Made by a program: the position numbers and the translations under genes | Part shown: positions 46,801-58,271 of the stretch, in pieces | Layout: each line of letters opens with the position of its first letter | How positions within the stretch are numbered: position 1 is the first letter of the stretch | Notes under the pieces: model-generated | The model's input: only the letters and a program-made list of their open reading frames with translations | What the model was told of the DNA's origin: nothing | The model's database searches: none | Assembly: GCA_950097015.1 (NCBI GenBank) | Contig: CATNEN010000032.1 | Coordinates: 2,704,501-2,768,500 of the forward strand | Length of the DNA stretch: 64,000 nt | Source: Macrostomum hystrix | Lineage: Eukaryota > Platyhelminthes > Macrostomidae | Reading direction: 5' to 3'

Positions 46801-46989
46801 ATATTTTGGTGCTGGCATTTCAGCTCATGAAATAAAATACACTAAAATTTCTGAATATCAAACTCCCATGTAGTACAATGCTCCCATGTACTTACGACGA
46901 TTTTCTATATGTGCGTAAAAGAAAACAAAGCAACATGCACGCGTCAGATGGCGCGCCGCAAGACTAGATAGCTCGAGAGGACGAAAAGG
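43824..46989. other. AT-rich spacer, no gene seen
   Basis: Three kilobases upstream of POLRMT. A (TC)n microsatellite of about 12 units sits near 45197-45222. Open frames are short and of non-coding composition. The POLRMT promoter should lie at the left edge, just above 43823, where a TTTCAG precedes the ATG by two bases. Confidence 0.5.
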
Positions 46990-47351
46990 GGGGTCGGTGG
47001 CAGAGCGGTTAACGCGTTTGCCACTCGCACCACAGTCCCTAAGTTCGATTCCACGGCGAGGCCACATTAATTTGGGGCGCAGCCGCGGAGAGAAGGCTTG
47101 GGGGCTTGTCGTGCAATTTACGCCCTTGAGGGCCAACCTCCAAGGCACAGTTCGAGTGTACACTGCCTGACGATGAGAAAGTCAGGGCAGATGTACACAC
47201 CTGTGTGAGCGTATGCCTGCGTACGGTATCTGTGTGCGTGTGTGCTCAGGAGTCAGCGAAATGGGCAGAATTGCCTCCTCGCTGGCTGCGGGTCTAGTGT
47301 CACCAAACTATGTGTCATTGCCCGCAGCCCTCCTGCAATTATTATTATTAT
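46990..47351 (+). mobile_element. SINE family 1 copy e (full length)
   Basis: The best full-length copy. The tRNA-like head GGTCGGTGGCAGAGCGGTTA (A box) leads to CTAAGTTCGATTCCACGG (B box); the body holds GGGGCGCAGCCGCGGAGAGA, GGGCCAACCTCCAAGGCACA, TGCCTGACGATGAGAAAGTC, TCAGCGAAATGGGCAGAATT and TGCCCGCAGCCCTCCTGCAA, and the element ends in (ATT)n. The head resembles a class II (Leu/Ser-type) tRNA. There is no coding capacity; it would depend on a LINE in trans. Confidence 0.92.
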
Positions 47352-48075
47352 GAGAGGACGAAATCCGTTTTTTGGCATTGTCGAGGCGCTCTGGCGTTGG
47401 GTACGGGTTCAGGATTTGACCCACACCTGACAGGACCCTGCAGAGTGAGCAGCAGGGCGTCTTATAAGAGATAGCCTTCGACCCGGATCGCGTGGCCCTG
47501 CCATCAGTTTGAAGTCTTCGACGATTGCATCAAAAGGCATCTTTCCCGACGATCTCGTCATCTTTAAATAAGTTGCAGCGGGCATAACATGTACTCGTAT
47601 TTTGCTTTTCGTCAAGACATTTTAGGTCAGAAGAAGCAAGCCAGGAGCCGCACGTATATTTATTTTTACGCTTAAAAACTTCAAATTTCAGAAAATTCAG
47701 TTAATGGTGTGCTCAAGTACATCTAGAAAACTAATATAGTATCCTAGATGTCGTTGGCTGTGCTGTGCTGGGAGCTGAATCTACCTGGACAGGTTTCAAC
47801 CTGACGGTGAAATAAAAAACTATAGAAAAAATAGAACCTTCTTGACTGTTGCATTTTCGATAGAGATGCTAGCGAAAACTTGGGACGCGAATTGAGTCTA
47901 TAATTGTACGAACTATAATAGAGACCCGAGCGTGTTTTGACTAGAAAAACTGCAGAAATAGCTAAAGCAAGAGAAAGCAACTACTGGAGTTGCTTTCAAA
48001 ACACAGGTAAGGGAGCATTGATTTTTAATTCAACAATCAGTTATGCATGGTCTCGAGAGTCCAGCTGCTATTCTT
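47352..48075. other. Spacer, 3' flank of basigin-like gene
   Basis: No gene is seen. On the minus strand an AATAAA (plus TTTATT at about 47659) could serve the basigin-like mRNA, which would then have a 3' UTR of about 400 nt. Confidence 0.35.
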
Positions 48076-48912
48076 TCACTCCGTCTTCAGATCGCCCCCA
48101 TCCATAATCCGACGCCGCTTCTTGTCGTAGATCTCGTAGACGACGACGATGATCAGCATGATGACAATCTCGCCGATAATGGCCAACAAGGGGGCTAGAT
48201 AGCTCATCGGACTCTTGACCCGCAGGAACAGCTTGGCGGTGTTCTCGCCATATAGGTTCGTCGAAGCGCAGGTGATAAAACCACGGTCCACATCGTAACT
48301 GACTGAACTCAGGTAGATCGTGTTGTTGTTAGCGATTCTGAACGCCGGATCCACCGACTTCGTCCAGCGGATGTCGCCCGTTGGGTAGCCATCAACAAGG
48401 CATGTAATGGTGACACTCTCCCCGGGCCACACTGCAGAGTCGTATTCGTTCACTCCGTTCACCTTCACGGTGAGCAGTGGCACAGAGAGGAACCGGCCTG
48501 TGGCTCTGACGGTCTGGTTCACAATGCACACGTAACCGGCAGTGAAGTCAGACTTGATTGGATAGCTGATGGTCAGCACGGAGATGGTCGTGTTATCGCT
48601 GACAGACGTCGTTGCCACAGTGATCCGCGCATCGGCCGTCGGACTAGAATTGCTGTTCTCCATTCGCCAGATGGTGTCGCTAACTCTCAGCGTCGTCAAG
48701 CTAGTAGCCCTGCAGGTAAGAGTCAGCTTCTTCAGCTTGCCAATTGTGTATCGTTCTCCCGATGCGGACTGGCCATTGTCAGTGAGGCTCACCGACACAT
48801 TCTCAACGGTGACGTTGATGTCCTGAGCCGCAGCCCAGCCTGCCAGCAATAGTGTCGGCAGCAGCAGGGCAGCAGCAGCCATGGGGTTGTGGCGCTGACT
48901 GCGTCCAAGCAT
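48076..48912 (-). CDS. Basigin/neuroplastin-like two-Ig-domain membrane protein
   Basis: Single exon, 278 aa from ATG 48912 (a second ATG at 48882, directly before the hydrophobic leader AAAALLLPTLLLAGWAA, may be the real start). Two Ig-like domains follow: Cys pair in LTLTCRATS...AGYVCIV, and Cys pair in VTITCLVDGYPTGDIRW...RGFITCASTNLYG. A transmembrane helix comes next (YLAPLLAIIGEIVIMLIIVV) and a short basic tail YEIYDKKRRR. A Glu inside the membrane helix, then a Y.I..K.RR-type start to the tail, is the basigin/neuroplastin signature. These proteins chaperone monocarboxylate transporters and act in cell adhesion. Several NxS/T sites occur in domain 1. Confidence 0.85.
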   Translation of the reverse strand: MLGRSQRHNPMAAAALLLPTLLLAGWAAAQDINVTVENVSVSLTDNGQSASGERYTIGKLKKLTLTCRATSLTTLRVSDTIWRMENSNSSPTADARITVATTSVSDNTTISVLTISYPIKSDFTAGYVCIVNQTVRATGRFLSVPLLTVKVNGVNEYDSAVWPGESVTITCLVDGYPTGDIRWTKSVDPAFRIANNNTIYLSSVSYDVDRGFITCASTNLYGENTAKLFLRVKSPMSYLAPLLAIIGEIVIMLIIVVVYEIYDKKRRRIMDGGDLKTE

Positions 48913-50704
48913 TGGCACCGGACTGAGTTGGCGAGATTCGCATCGACCAAGGAATTGTTCGGCAGTATGCCAGCTAAGCAGGTGGCGGGGATATTATTCA
49001 AGAAAATGGCAGAAATAGAGGAGAGCGCGAGGGAGCGTTTCCCCTTGGCCTCGTCGGCTTTTAACCGCAGAGAAAGGCCACTCCCAACCTTCCCTTCCTC
49101 TCCTCCTTACTTTGCGACTTCCTATTTCGATTGAATCTTTCAGTCGGCCGGCCAGCTGCCATTGGTCTCTGCCGAAGCAGGTTGGTGCGAGGGAAAGGAA
49201 GAACGCAATGCGCATTCAGTTGCTATGCGACAAGCCGATATGGGAAAATACTCACTGGGAAGAGGGGATAAGGGAGAAAAGTCTAGGAAGATTGTGCTCA
49301 GGGCTTATTTAATGACTGTCTCTTTTTGCCCCCCATCTAGTCTCTCCCATCTTCCTCCTCCCGCCTCAACTGCGCAGAGGATCAGACAAGACGTCGGGTT
49401 GGGACGGTTCTGCACTTTGTGCCGCTTAGATCTTGAGAAATCCGCTTCTAGCCGGTGCGCAGGACGGGCCTCCCATCCTTTTCCTACCTGCTCCGGCGGA
49501 ATAAGAAGCAACTAATGACAGGTAGAATAGGGCAGAAAGGGAGCGAGCGGGAAATGACGAGATCAGCTTACTTCCATGACCCTCTGCATCGCCATTTTCT
49601 ATAGCGAGTATAAGCACAACAATAGCTATCGCCAGATCTGTTGTAGTTGATCTGCAATATGTAATTCCCTATTGCTCTCGCTATACTCAGAGCTAAGTAA
49701 ACACCATATCAAGTGGGCTAGGGCAAACCTTGCAGTTCAACGAAATTTCTAATCTGAGCACGCGCGGATTTAATTCACGAAAAATGTGTGCGATTTCATT
49801 AAAATTCTGTATAGACCATATGTTATGGTTGCATTTGTTCAACCTGGAGAGTACACTCTGCATTTGTATGTGCTCAAGTGAAAGAGCAGTTAAATATTCT
49901 TCAATTTGATCTGGTAACGTTCCTTTATTATTTTGTTGTTTGTTTCTGATTTCTGTATTGTACGAGTAGCTAAAGAGTGGTTTCACTAAGAAAGGTAAAG
50001 GACGTTGTGCACTATACTCTTTTTAGTATTGCTGATTTTTTTACTGAAGTCTTCTGAGGCCGGGTAGGGACATAGGGTACTTATTTTTAGCTTTTTCCCA
50101 TAGGAATAGCCCCGGCTGTGGCATCTGGTCTCAGCCGCTTAGCTCTGGTTCAGCAGTTCATCCATCATTTCTGCAGCCAATCGTGTAGGTGTAATACTAA
50201 CAAAGGTAGCTCAATGAACGCGCGTTGCCTCATAAACAACAAAATTAAGTTCATAACAACGGGATGCCAAAGCAGAAAAAGATTTGCCCGTTCAGTTCAG
50301 TTCAAACAGCTCAGAACTGGTTAGCTGAAAAAAATCAAGCTTCAGTGGGTGGGACAAAGGAAACTATACATGCTGTCATGAGCGCGTTATGAGTTTTCTC
50401 ACAGTACAGCTCACATTGAGAGAGGTAGAGAGAAAAACTACCCCAGTTGCCTTGACAGCGGAGGGCGGGGTTGGTGTGAGGGCAGGCGTGCAGCTCAAAG
50501 CTGAGCTTGAGTCAATATAGCCCACAATGTACACTTGCTGCCCATTCTACCCTTGCAGGGCCGCACTCTGGACAGCTGGCGTGTGAACCGTTCTTCTTTC
50601 GAAAGCAGAAATTGAAAGAAAACTTTGACAACACAATAGCAGATTGATTGAGGAAATTTCGATTGTGAGCTGTCAGTCTCAACTGAATTATTCCAGAATT
50701 AGTC
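48913..50704. other. Divergent promoter region between basigin-like and NACHT genes
   Basis: The two genes are transcribed away from each other, so both promoters must lie here. The left part (49000-49500) is GC-richer, with CCATTGG-type motifs at about 49159; no TATA box is convincing. Just before the NACHT ATG a TTATTCCAG at 50688-50696 looks like an acceptor. No gene is seen. Confidence 0.4.
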
Positions 50705-53408
50705 ATGTACAAAAAATTCATCCGTGAAACCTCTGAGCTGGAGCCGTTCAGGGCTCAGTGTGAGGCCTCTGGGGCTCACGGCGACCCGGAAGTCGACGAT
50801 CTCTGGATTCGAATCGATGCGCGCATGCGTCGACAAGCCGCGCGAGCCGACAGAGAGGCTGCGTCCACCTCTAGAAAATCCACCTCTCTGAGCAGCGAAG
50901 TTGCAACCGCTCAAGCGCGCCACCAGTGGGGCACTGTGCGCATCTTCATCTCGTCCACATTCAAGGACTTCTTTCCAGAGCGAGAGAGCCTAGTTAAGCG
51001 CGTCTTCCCCAGCCTGCGCGAGTGGTGCGAGAGGCGCAGAATCGCTTTATACGACTATGACTTGCGATGGGGCGTGCCAAAGGATAGCACAGGCTCGGAC
51101 GCAGTTCGCACTTGCCTCGAGCTTCTTGACCGCTGCCTGACGGAGACAGGTGGCCGCGCCTTCTTTCTGGGCCTGGTAGGAGACCGGTTCGGATGGGTCC
51201 CCGGACCTGCTGACCTCGATGAGGAGCTTCAGCGTCGCTACGACTGGACTTTCGGCAGCTCAGTGACGCAGATGGAAGTTGTTCACGGCGTCATGGCCCA
51301 GCTCAGCCCGAATGCACTGTTCATGATCCGCGACTCCGCCTGCTATGGAGCCCTTCCAGACGCTCAACGGAAAGATTTTGTGGAGCCCGCTGGCTCAGCC
51401 ACAGGTCGTCATGTCGCCCGACAGAAGCTGGAGCTGACAAAACGATTCCCACCCAGTCAGGTGCGCCTCTACACTGTGCGATACGCTGGCACTGTCAAGG
51501 AGGGGAAGCGCGAGCGCGTTCAGTTTTCCGGCTTGGAAGAGTTCGAACAGCGTGTTTTGGAGTTCTTCCAGAAAGCTATCTCGGCAGAGTTTCCTCTGCA
51601 TGTGGCGGCGGAGCCTCATGAATCAAGCGATCAGTCCGACACCTCATCGAGTCCTGCAGAAGACAGCGGCGAGTCTAACGAGACCCACATTGGATACATG
51701 TTTTCGCTGACTAGCAACGCCCGCGGACAGACAGCGTGTCTTAACCTGATGCGTGACTTTGTTCAAGCCGACAAGCCGGACGCTCGCAAGCTCCCACCGC
51801 TCTTCGGCGACGGTGAGGAGACCAGTGAGGCATCCGGTCTTAGGACGCTAGTGATTTGCGGTGACACTGGCGCTGGAAAGACTACAATTTTGGCTCGACT
51901 GGGACAGCTCTTTGTCGACAAGAAGGGCTTCGAGGTGATGGCACACTTTTCGCAGTTCAGCCCGACTTCTGGTGAAGTACAAACGTTAAGAAATAAGCTG
52001 AGAGACTTCTTTGTGGGCCTTCTGTCTAAAGAGACTGCAGCAAACATAAAGAAAGAGACGACACTTGACGAGATTCTGGAGCCTGTGTCCAAACTCGAAA
52101 GCCGACGCTTCCTCATCTTGATTGACGCCTATGAGTGCTTCTTCGAGTCCAGCCATCCCCGAGATCTACTTCCGCTCGCTTGGCCAACCAATGTCCGCTG
52201 CGTCATAAGCTGTCACAAGGCCGACGTTTCTCGCTGCTTCGGCGACCGGATTGTACACCTGTACGATCTAGAACCTCTGGAGACGGACACCTGTCGGGAA
52301 GTTTGCCTAAGCTACTTGGATGAGTTTGGCAAGAGATTGGATGCGGCGCAGCTGGCCGCTCTGCTGGGCAAGGCCAGCGCCGCCAATCCGCTCTGGCTGA
52401 CGCAGGCCTGCGAGGAGCTCCGTGTCTTCGGCGACTACGCGGCTTTATCGCAGATGATCGCCGACTTTCCGGACGACACGCATGAGTTGATGAAAGCGAT
52501 CGCCGCGCGCATTCTTAAGGACGACAAGTCGGACGGCATGGTGGCTGCCCTACTTTCGCTTGTGAGTGTTTCACGCGTCGGACTTTGGGAGAAGCACGCC
52601 AGAAAGATTTTACGCTTTTCCGCGCTACGCTTCGCTGCAAAAGCCATAGAAGGCCATGACGGAGGATGAGGAAAGTGAAGAAGAGGTACCACTGGCTGAG
52701 TACCTGCGCCTGCGACGCGAGACTAAGGCATTCCTGCGCAGCATAGCTCGCGAGTCCACCTGCTTGACTTTCCAGCACCGGGCCTCGCGTAGAGCCGTAC
52801 AGGAGCTTCTGCTGGCCGAGCAGGAGACTGCCTCCCGCTGGCATAACCTCATGGCCGACTTCATACTTGCTAACCATCAACTTTGCGCTGACGCCGCCCT
52901 GTCCCGCGACCTGCCGCATCACCTGTACTGGAGTGATCGCAGATCAGAGCTTCACAAGATTCTATCATTTGACCAGAGCAGCAGGCGTATCGCCATTCGC
53001 ATCCCGATGATCACGTCAAGTTATGTCTACAATTCCTGGCGCTGTCGCCATGCGAAGGTGGCGCCGACGAGCAAGCAGGCGTCGCTGGTGGTGTGCACCT
53101 TCTGCAAGAACCTGCCAACCCGGGTTGGCACCCTGAGGTCGGCTGGCTGCGCCTACTGCGGCATGATGACTATGCCGGGTCACTCAGTGCCAGCTGGTCT
53201 CTGCCAGTTGCACCAGGCTCCACTCGCCAGCCTGTTGCGCTGCTATTTTTGCGGTCGGCAGGATGCCAACGCCGCACAGTTGTCGCTGTGCGCCATGTGC
53301 AGCAACATGTCCAGCCCGATGTGGTGCTGCCAGCCGCTGCTCGAGACTGACAGGCAGTTCCAGCACGCCCAGCGCAGCCAGCAGAAGAGAACAAATCTGG
53401 CCTGGTGA
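50705..53408 (+). CDS. DUF4062-NACHT STAND NTPase, one frameshift
   Basis: Frame 1 (50705-52669, 654 codons) and frame 2 (52656-53408) read as one interrupted gene without introns. Residues 75-200 are a DUF4062 domain (VRIFISSTFKDFFPERE, YDYDLRWGVP, FFLGLVGDRFGWVP), as in TEP1, NPHP3 and NWD-type proteins. A NACHT-type P-loop follows: Walker A GDTGAGKTT near 386-394 and Walker B FLILIDAYE near 469-477. A winged-helix-like part (SLVSVSRVGLWEKHARKIL) runs to the break, and its continuation (FLRSIARESTCLTFQHRASR) is in the next frame. The end carries four CxxC pairs (CTFC, CAYC, CYFC, CAMC) instead of WD or TPR repeats. STAND proteins act as signal-dependent oligomerising switches. The frame change needs one indel between about 52640 and 52667. 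Confidence 0.82.
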
Positions 53409-54095
53409 TCAGCAAGAGACAATCATTTTTACTAAAGACACGACAGCATATACTTCTAGCATACATCTGTCTGTACAAGCGTACTAGGCACAATTATAGT
53501 GGATTTTTATTTCCTTTTACAAATTATGCCTATGTGTACAGTCTCATTTGTCTAATGAGTCTGTGCTCACAAACTTTCTTCTTGTCCAGTTGCATTGCCC
53601 ACCGCTTCAATGGGATAAACATTCCGACTGTCATGTCGGATGAGAAGAAGACCAAAGCGCGGTAGAGGGCAAGTTGAGTAATGGGCAGGACTCACTGCTG
53701 CTGATGAGCTACTGTCTCACAGTAGGTAACTGCATGTAATTAACAGTCCGACGGGCTCAAAGGATAGTTACTGAGCAGTGGACACTCCTACTTGAGAACC
53801 CCGCCTTTCTTCTCCTTTGGTATAGTTGTTCTCGCAATCGGTTTGCTAACGGTTCCTAATGACGACATGTGACACAATAGACTTACGTATGTCGACAGCA
53901 AGCTATGATTCGTAGCTATGATAAGCTCTGATAAGTAGTATCTAATGCGCCAAATTTTTTTTCTTACCGACTTCAGTTGAAATGTATTGAAAAAAGCAGA
54001 AACAGGTCAAGTCTGTAACACAAGAAAACAAAGACTTTGCTATAAAATTTATCGCTGTTGCAAAAAGCGATACGATACCAAGGACAAATTGTAAG
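53409..54095. other. Spacer after NACHT gene, no gene seen
   Basis: AT-rich 3' flank with no long open frame or repeat. Confidence 0.45.
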
Positions 54096-54459
54096 AGGGT
54101 CGGTGGCAGAGCGGTTATCGCGTTTGCCTCTCGCACCACGGTCCCTAAGTTCGACTCCGCGGCGAGGCCACATTTATTTGGGGCGCAGCTGCGGAGAGAA
54201 ATGGCTTGGGGGCTTGTCGTGCAATTTACGCCCTTGAGGGCCAACCTCCAAGGCACAGTGAGAGTGTACACTGCCTGACGATGAGAAATGTACACATGTA
54301 CACACCTGTGTGAGCGTATGCCTACGTACAGTATCTGTGTGCGTGAGTGCTCAGGAGCCAGCGAAATGGGCAGAATTGCCTCCTCGCTGGCTGCGGGTCT
54401 AGTGTCACCAAATGATGTGCCATTGCCCGCAGCCCTCCTGCAATTATTTTTATTATTAA
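54096..54459 (+). mobile_element. SINE family 1 copy f (near full length)
   Basis: Plus-strand copy with the complete tRNA-like head (GGTCGGTGGCAGAGCGGTTA, GTTCGACTCC) and an ATT-rich tail. It differs from copy e by a small deletion/rearrangement at GATGAGAAATGTACACATGT. Confidence 0.92.
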
Positions 54460-55146
54460 GGACCAATCGCAGTTAGCTACTTTAGTAGTCCTTGACGAAA
54501 CACGAAACACAGCCTTCAAATTTTAACAGACTAACATGTTTTGATTTTTGGTCAGTTGCAACCGAGATTGCTTCTGTGTAAATATTAGTTCCAGGGATTT
54601 TTTGGCGCAATCATCGGCGATTATCCTGTGGGTGTTCTGAGTTCTACAACAACCACTCACAGAATTTGCCCTCCGATGGTTAATAACGTTTGTGAATTAC
54701 AGCCTGTTAGGTTTGTCCAATCCGTAACCTTTCTGGCCTAAAAACTGCTTAAGAAGTATAAAAGATAGCTTGCTAATTTAATGGGTAGGCTTGTTCCTTA
54801 CAGACGAATTGTTCTTTTCAGTAGAATATTATTATAATTATTTCTTTGAGGTACGCACACCGATTGGGTGCTGATTTTTTTGTTTATTTTATGTTTGAGG
54901 CTGAACAATTCGATTTTTAAAAAAAGAAGGCGATAGGAAAACAGTAGCATGCATAAGATTAATTTTAGGTAAATAAAATATTTGAAAAAAACAAATATTT
55001 GAAATAAACAAAGCATTAAAACAAAAAATGAAATATTAAAATTTAAAGAAAAAATAAAAACTGTGACTAAAATCGCTTCGCTCACGACAGGAGAATAGCT
55101 ATTGTGTTTTTGCATTCTAACTATGGGCCTCAGGGCAGTGGCTTTT
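54460..55146. other. AT-rich spacer, no gene seen
   Basis: A/T tracts dominate (54880-55070). Possibly the 3' end of the LINE remnant that follows on the minus strand. Confidence 0.35.
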
Positions 55147-55659
55147 TTATCTAGCTTTAAGTATGCTTTCTATGAAGTCCACAAAACTTTCTGTTAATTC
55201 TGTGCTTTCCTGTGTCATCAAACACACAATTTTGTCATCAGCTGTTAGGCTTTCGAAATTTCGAACAGTACCTGCCACTTTCTCTATGAATTTATTTCTA
55301 ATTGGAACATAAACGGACCAATCGCATCCAAAGAGAATATGAGTTTCGTTCTCTACCTCGACTCTACATTTTGGACATGTTCTGCTTTCATAAGCGATTT
55401 TCGGTCTGACAGTGTGCAATGTCTCACAGGCCAGTTTGTGGTTTCCTAGACGAAATCTGGACCTTTGTTCTGGGTTAGAGATTATTGTTAGGTACTTTTC
55501 TCTGGAGAAATCTTTCTTAAACGTGTAATAGAAGTGGCTGAGCTTGGCTAATATTATTGATGTAAAAAATTTGATTACACCTGCCCCGATTTGGCCGGAT
55601 GTGCAGCCGGCAGGACAGTCGCAGCTACTGCTGTTCAGTCCATTCTGAGCGAAATGCAC
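55147..55659 (-). mobile_element. LINE (non-LTR retrotransposon) ORF2 C-terminal remnant
   Basis: A 170-codon minus-strand frame codes RFRLGNHKLACETL, a CPKCRVEVENETHILFGC zinc-knuckle-like motif and a following VPIRNKF. This is the usual tail of APE-type LINE ORF2 proteins, after the reverse transcriptase (R.R.GNH.L...; C..C....E.E.H.L..C). The polymerase and endonuclease parts are absent, so it is a 5'-truncated remnant. Its clade (CR1/L2/RTE-like) cannot be fixed from this piece. Confidence 0.7.
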
Positions 55660-56018
55660 TTCTGCAGAACACCTCTGCAGCTCATCTCTTTACTTTCGTA
55701 GAGTCACTTCTGAATTTCAATGAGTAGTTCACGACAAAGCAAAAAACTTCTCACCAGGGCGGATTCGCGAGAATCGGCCGCAGCTTGAGCCTCTATTGAC
55801 TTGACAAATATTTGTGCGACTGAGCGACTGTGACCCCGAGAAACATTTTTAACCGATAGTCTGCGAGTTGACTCCGTGAGCAGCTAAGACTCCAATAGAC
55901 GCTGATAGTCGCAGGCAAGTCCATGCAGTTATAATGCAAGGCAATGCTTCATATTCATTGTCCTGTCTTTTGCCTTCATCTTGCTTGATTCTTTCATCGG
56001 TCCACATTACGACCTCAC

Positions 56019-56545
56019 CGATCCAGTAGCTCTCCCGATCTCCGAAGCCGTTCTCGTAGACGTCCCAGTTCTTAGCGAAGCTCACTCGGCCGTTGATGCG
56101 CGGCTGAATCGCGCAGAAATTGTCACTGTAAATGACAGCCGTCAGCAAGCAGAATGGACCTGTGCAAATCAGGTAATATCAGGTACAGTTTTCAGTTGTA
56201 TCGAGAACAGCTTCAACATGGAGACAGGAAGATTCAGCAGGTGTACAATGTCCATAATCTCTCTCACGGATTCAAAGTCAAAAGCTAAATCCAAAAGTGC
56301 AAGACCCACCTCGCCTGCTGTACATGACGGTGGCGGGCTTGACCGTCCAGTTGGTCGGACATGTGGCAGAGCCGTCCCTGACGGTCAGCGGATCAGGCCG
56401 TTTAGCCACAGCAGGCAGCGAGAGGCGCAGTCGGACGCGCTCAAAGCCGGTGTTGAGCGAATGTCGGCGCGCGACCCGGCGTCGCGAGATGCGGCTACAA
56501 GTTGCTCGAACTGTGGTGACGACGCCCCGGTCTTAGGCAGAAAAA
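56019..56545 (-). pseudogene. Inverted, broken copy of the fibrinogen-related gene (exons 1-2)
   Basis: The minus strand matches exons 1 and 2 of the intact gene at 58272-59166. Exon 2 copy 56159-56019 has the same 141-bp length, intact splice borders and close sequence (FAKNWDVYENGFGDRESYW). The exon 1 copy (about 56545-56311) lacks the leader start and has a deletion after LLWLN that shifts the frame into a stop. No exon 3 copy is present. The intron between the two exons is only about 150 bp here and lacks the SINE found in the intact gene. It is a non-functional partial duplicate. Confidence 0.85.
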
Positions 56546-56805
56546 TTATATTTTGGCGGCCAGACTATACGCGACCGGCCAGTGCAAGTGCAGCCGGACT
56601 CAAAACCCCTCAACCTCAGTCTAGTTGAGAGGGTTTTGGCGCACCCAGCCAGCCGACTCACTAAGCCAAGATCGACTCAAGTGCCTGTCACGCAACCTCT
56701 TCCCATCTCCCTTTATCCTGCGCTGCTTTATTCGGATAATTATACACGCAATGTAGCATAAAGTTGTCGCTGACATTCCAACTCGTAAACAAAAGGCCTT
56801 AATAT

Positions 56806-57075
56806 ACAAATTGTAGGAGGGCTGCGGGCAGTGGCAACATAATTTAGTGACACTAGACCCGCCGCCAGCGAGGAGGCAATTCTACCTATTTCGCTGACTC
56901 CTGAGCACACACGCACACATATGCCGTAGTTCACAGGCATATGCTAACGCCTAACACAGGTGTGTACATCTGCCCTGACTTTCTCATCGTCAGGCAGTGT
57001 ACACACTATCTGTGCCTTGGAGATTGGCCCTCAAGGACGTAAATCGGTCGCGAAGACGCCAAGCCTTCTTGTAGC
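56806..57075 (-). mobile_element. SINE family 1 copy g (minus)
   Basis: Reverse-strand copy: TTGTAGGAGGGCTGCGGGCA, CTGACTTTCTCATCGTCAGG and GTGCCTTGGAGATTGGCCCT in order. The tRNA head is missing beyond GCCAAGCCTTCTT. Confidence 0.88.
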
Positions 57076-58271
57076 TTTTACAGCTTCGTAGCTTCATCAT
57101 TAAAAAAGCCTCTAGAGCGACTGGCTTCACTGCATTGATAGCATAGCAAGCTCAAATTGCCTTAGCAACAGTCCACAAAGACTAGCACTTAGAGAAGTCT
57201 GAAGTAAAGCTTTCCAAGGAGAAATGGACATAAAAACTCTTCCTTCCTATCGTGTCAATCAAAAAAGTAAAAATACAAATGGCCTACGGAATCGAGGATG
57301 CACTTTTTGGTGTTTCTGTCATCAAATAAGCTAAAACGATTAGCGTCTGAAACAATAGGACATGATCAGACCAAAATTAAGGCTTTATAAGGGAGAGTAT
57401 ATCAGACCCGCCTCAGTAATGGATTTTCCAGACAGCTTAGAATAAAATAATTATTATAGTTCGCAATAGGCTTTATTTGAATATTAAGTCAGCAGCAATG
57501 AGAAGTCACCACAATTAACAAATTCTTTCGATCTGACTTCAAAGTTGACACATGTGAGCATATGACGGTAAAGAGAACAATCACTTCTAGTTGTCTGTGC
57601 CGCCTCGTTTGCGAAATTTATTGAGAATTCACCGGCATAATTAAATAATAAAGTAAGATAGATACGGGATGTGAGTTGCACAAATTTCAGGTGAGATCCA
57701 AGAGAAGTTGCTCACAGAGCTCAAAGTGTGAAGAATTTTCAATGTTGTCTACACCATTTCACAGTTGTAATGCAGCAACAACGAAAATATCGACTGCTAG
57801 TCAATTTGAATTTAGTGGTGCTCAAATGTCAGCTTATCACACTAATTTATTGACAAAATATTCACCGCAAAATACTTTTTTAATTTTGTTGAGAGTCAAA
57901 AATATTCCGAGAAAAAATATGCCGAGTTCCCCATTTAATTAAACAAATTGAAATTTTGTTATGTGAACAAATGCAACTTTATAAATAAAGCTCACGAATG
58001 GAACTGCAGAACCTTTCCGAATAATGATCATCAAGACATTAATCACATCAATACTTGCGTTTCCCAATGCCGATCGCGAGGTCTGGGCCAATGGGGCAAG
58101 CATCCGATTGGTTAGAATGGAGTAGAACAACCGGTAGCAGACAGTAAGGCGTCCAGGCAGAGATGTCAAGATTCTATATTGAAGTTTGAAGTATAAGAGA
58201 TTTTCACTACAAAACATCCTGTTTTGAGTATTATTTCAGTTCAACTAAGTCGAGCAGTCCACAGATCCGCA
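57076..58271. other. Upstream region of fibrinogen-related gene
   Basis: AT-rich, no other gene seen. TATTATTTCAG at about 58228-58240 is an acceptor-like site 32 bp before the ATG, suggesting a 5' UTR intron or spliced leader. Confidence 0.4.

Noticed and set aside
46990-47075. Functional tRNA gene
   Set aside because: A and B boxes are present but no closed cloverleaf with acceptor stem, and the same head is followed by an identical body and ATT tail at several loci: a SINE.
55981-56628. Plus-strand frame of 215 codons
   Set aside because: Antisense of the broken fibrinogen-related copy; the minus strand carries the homology.
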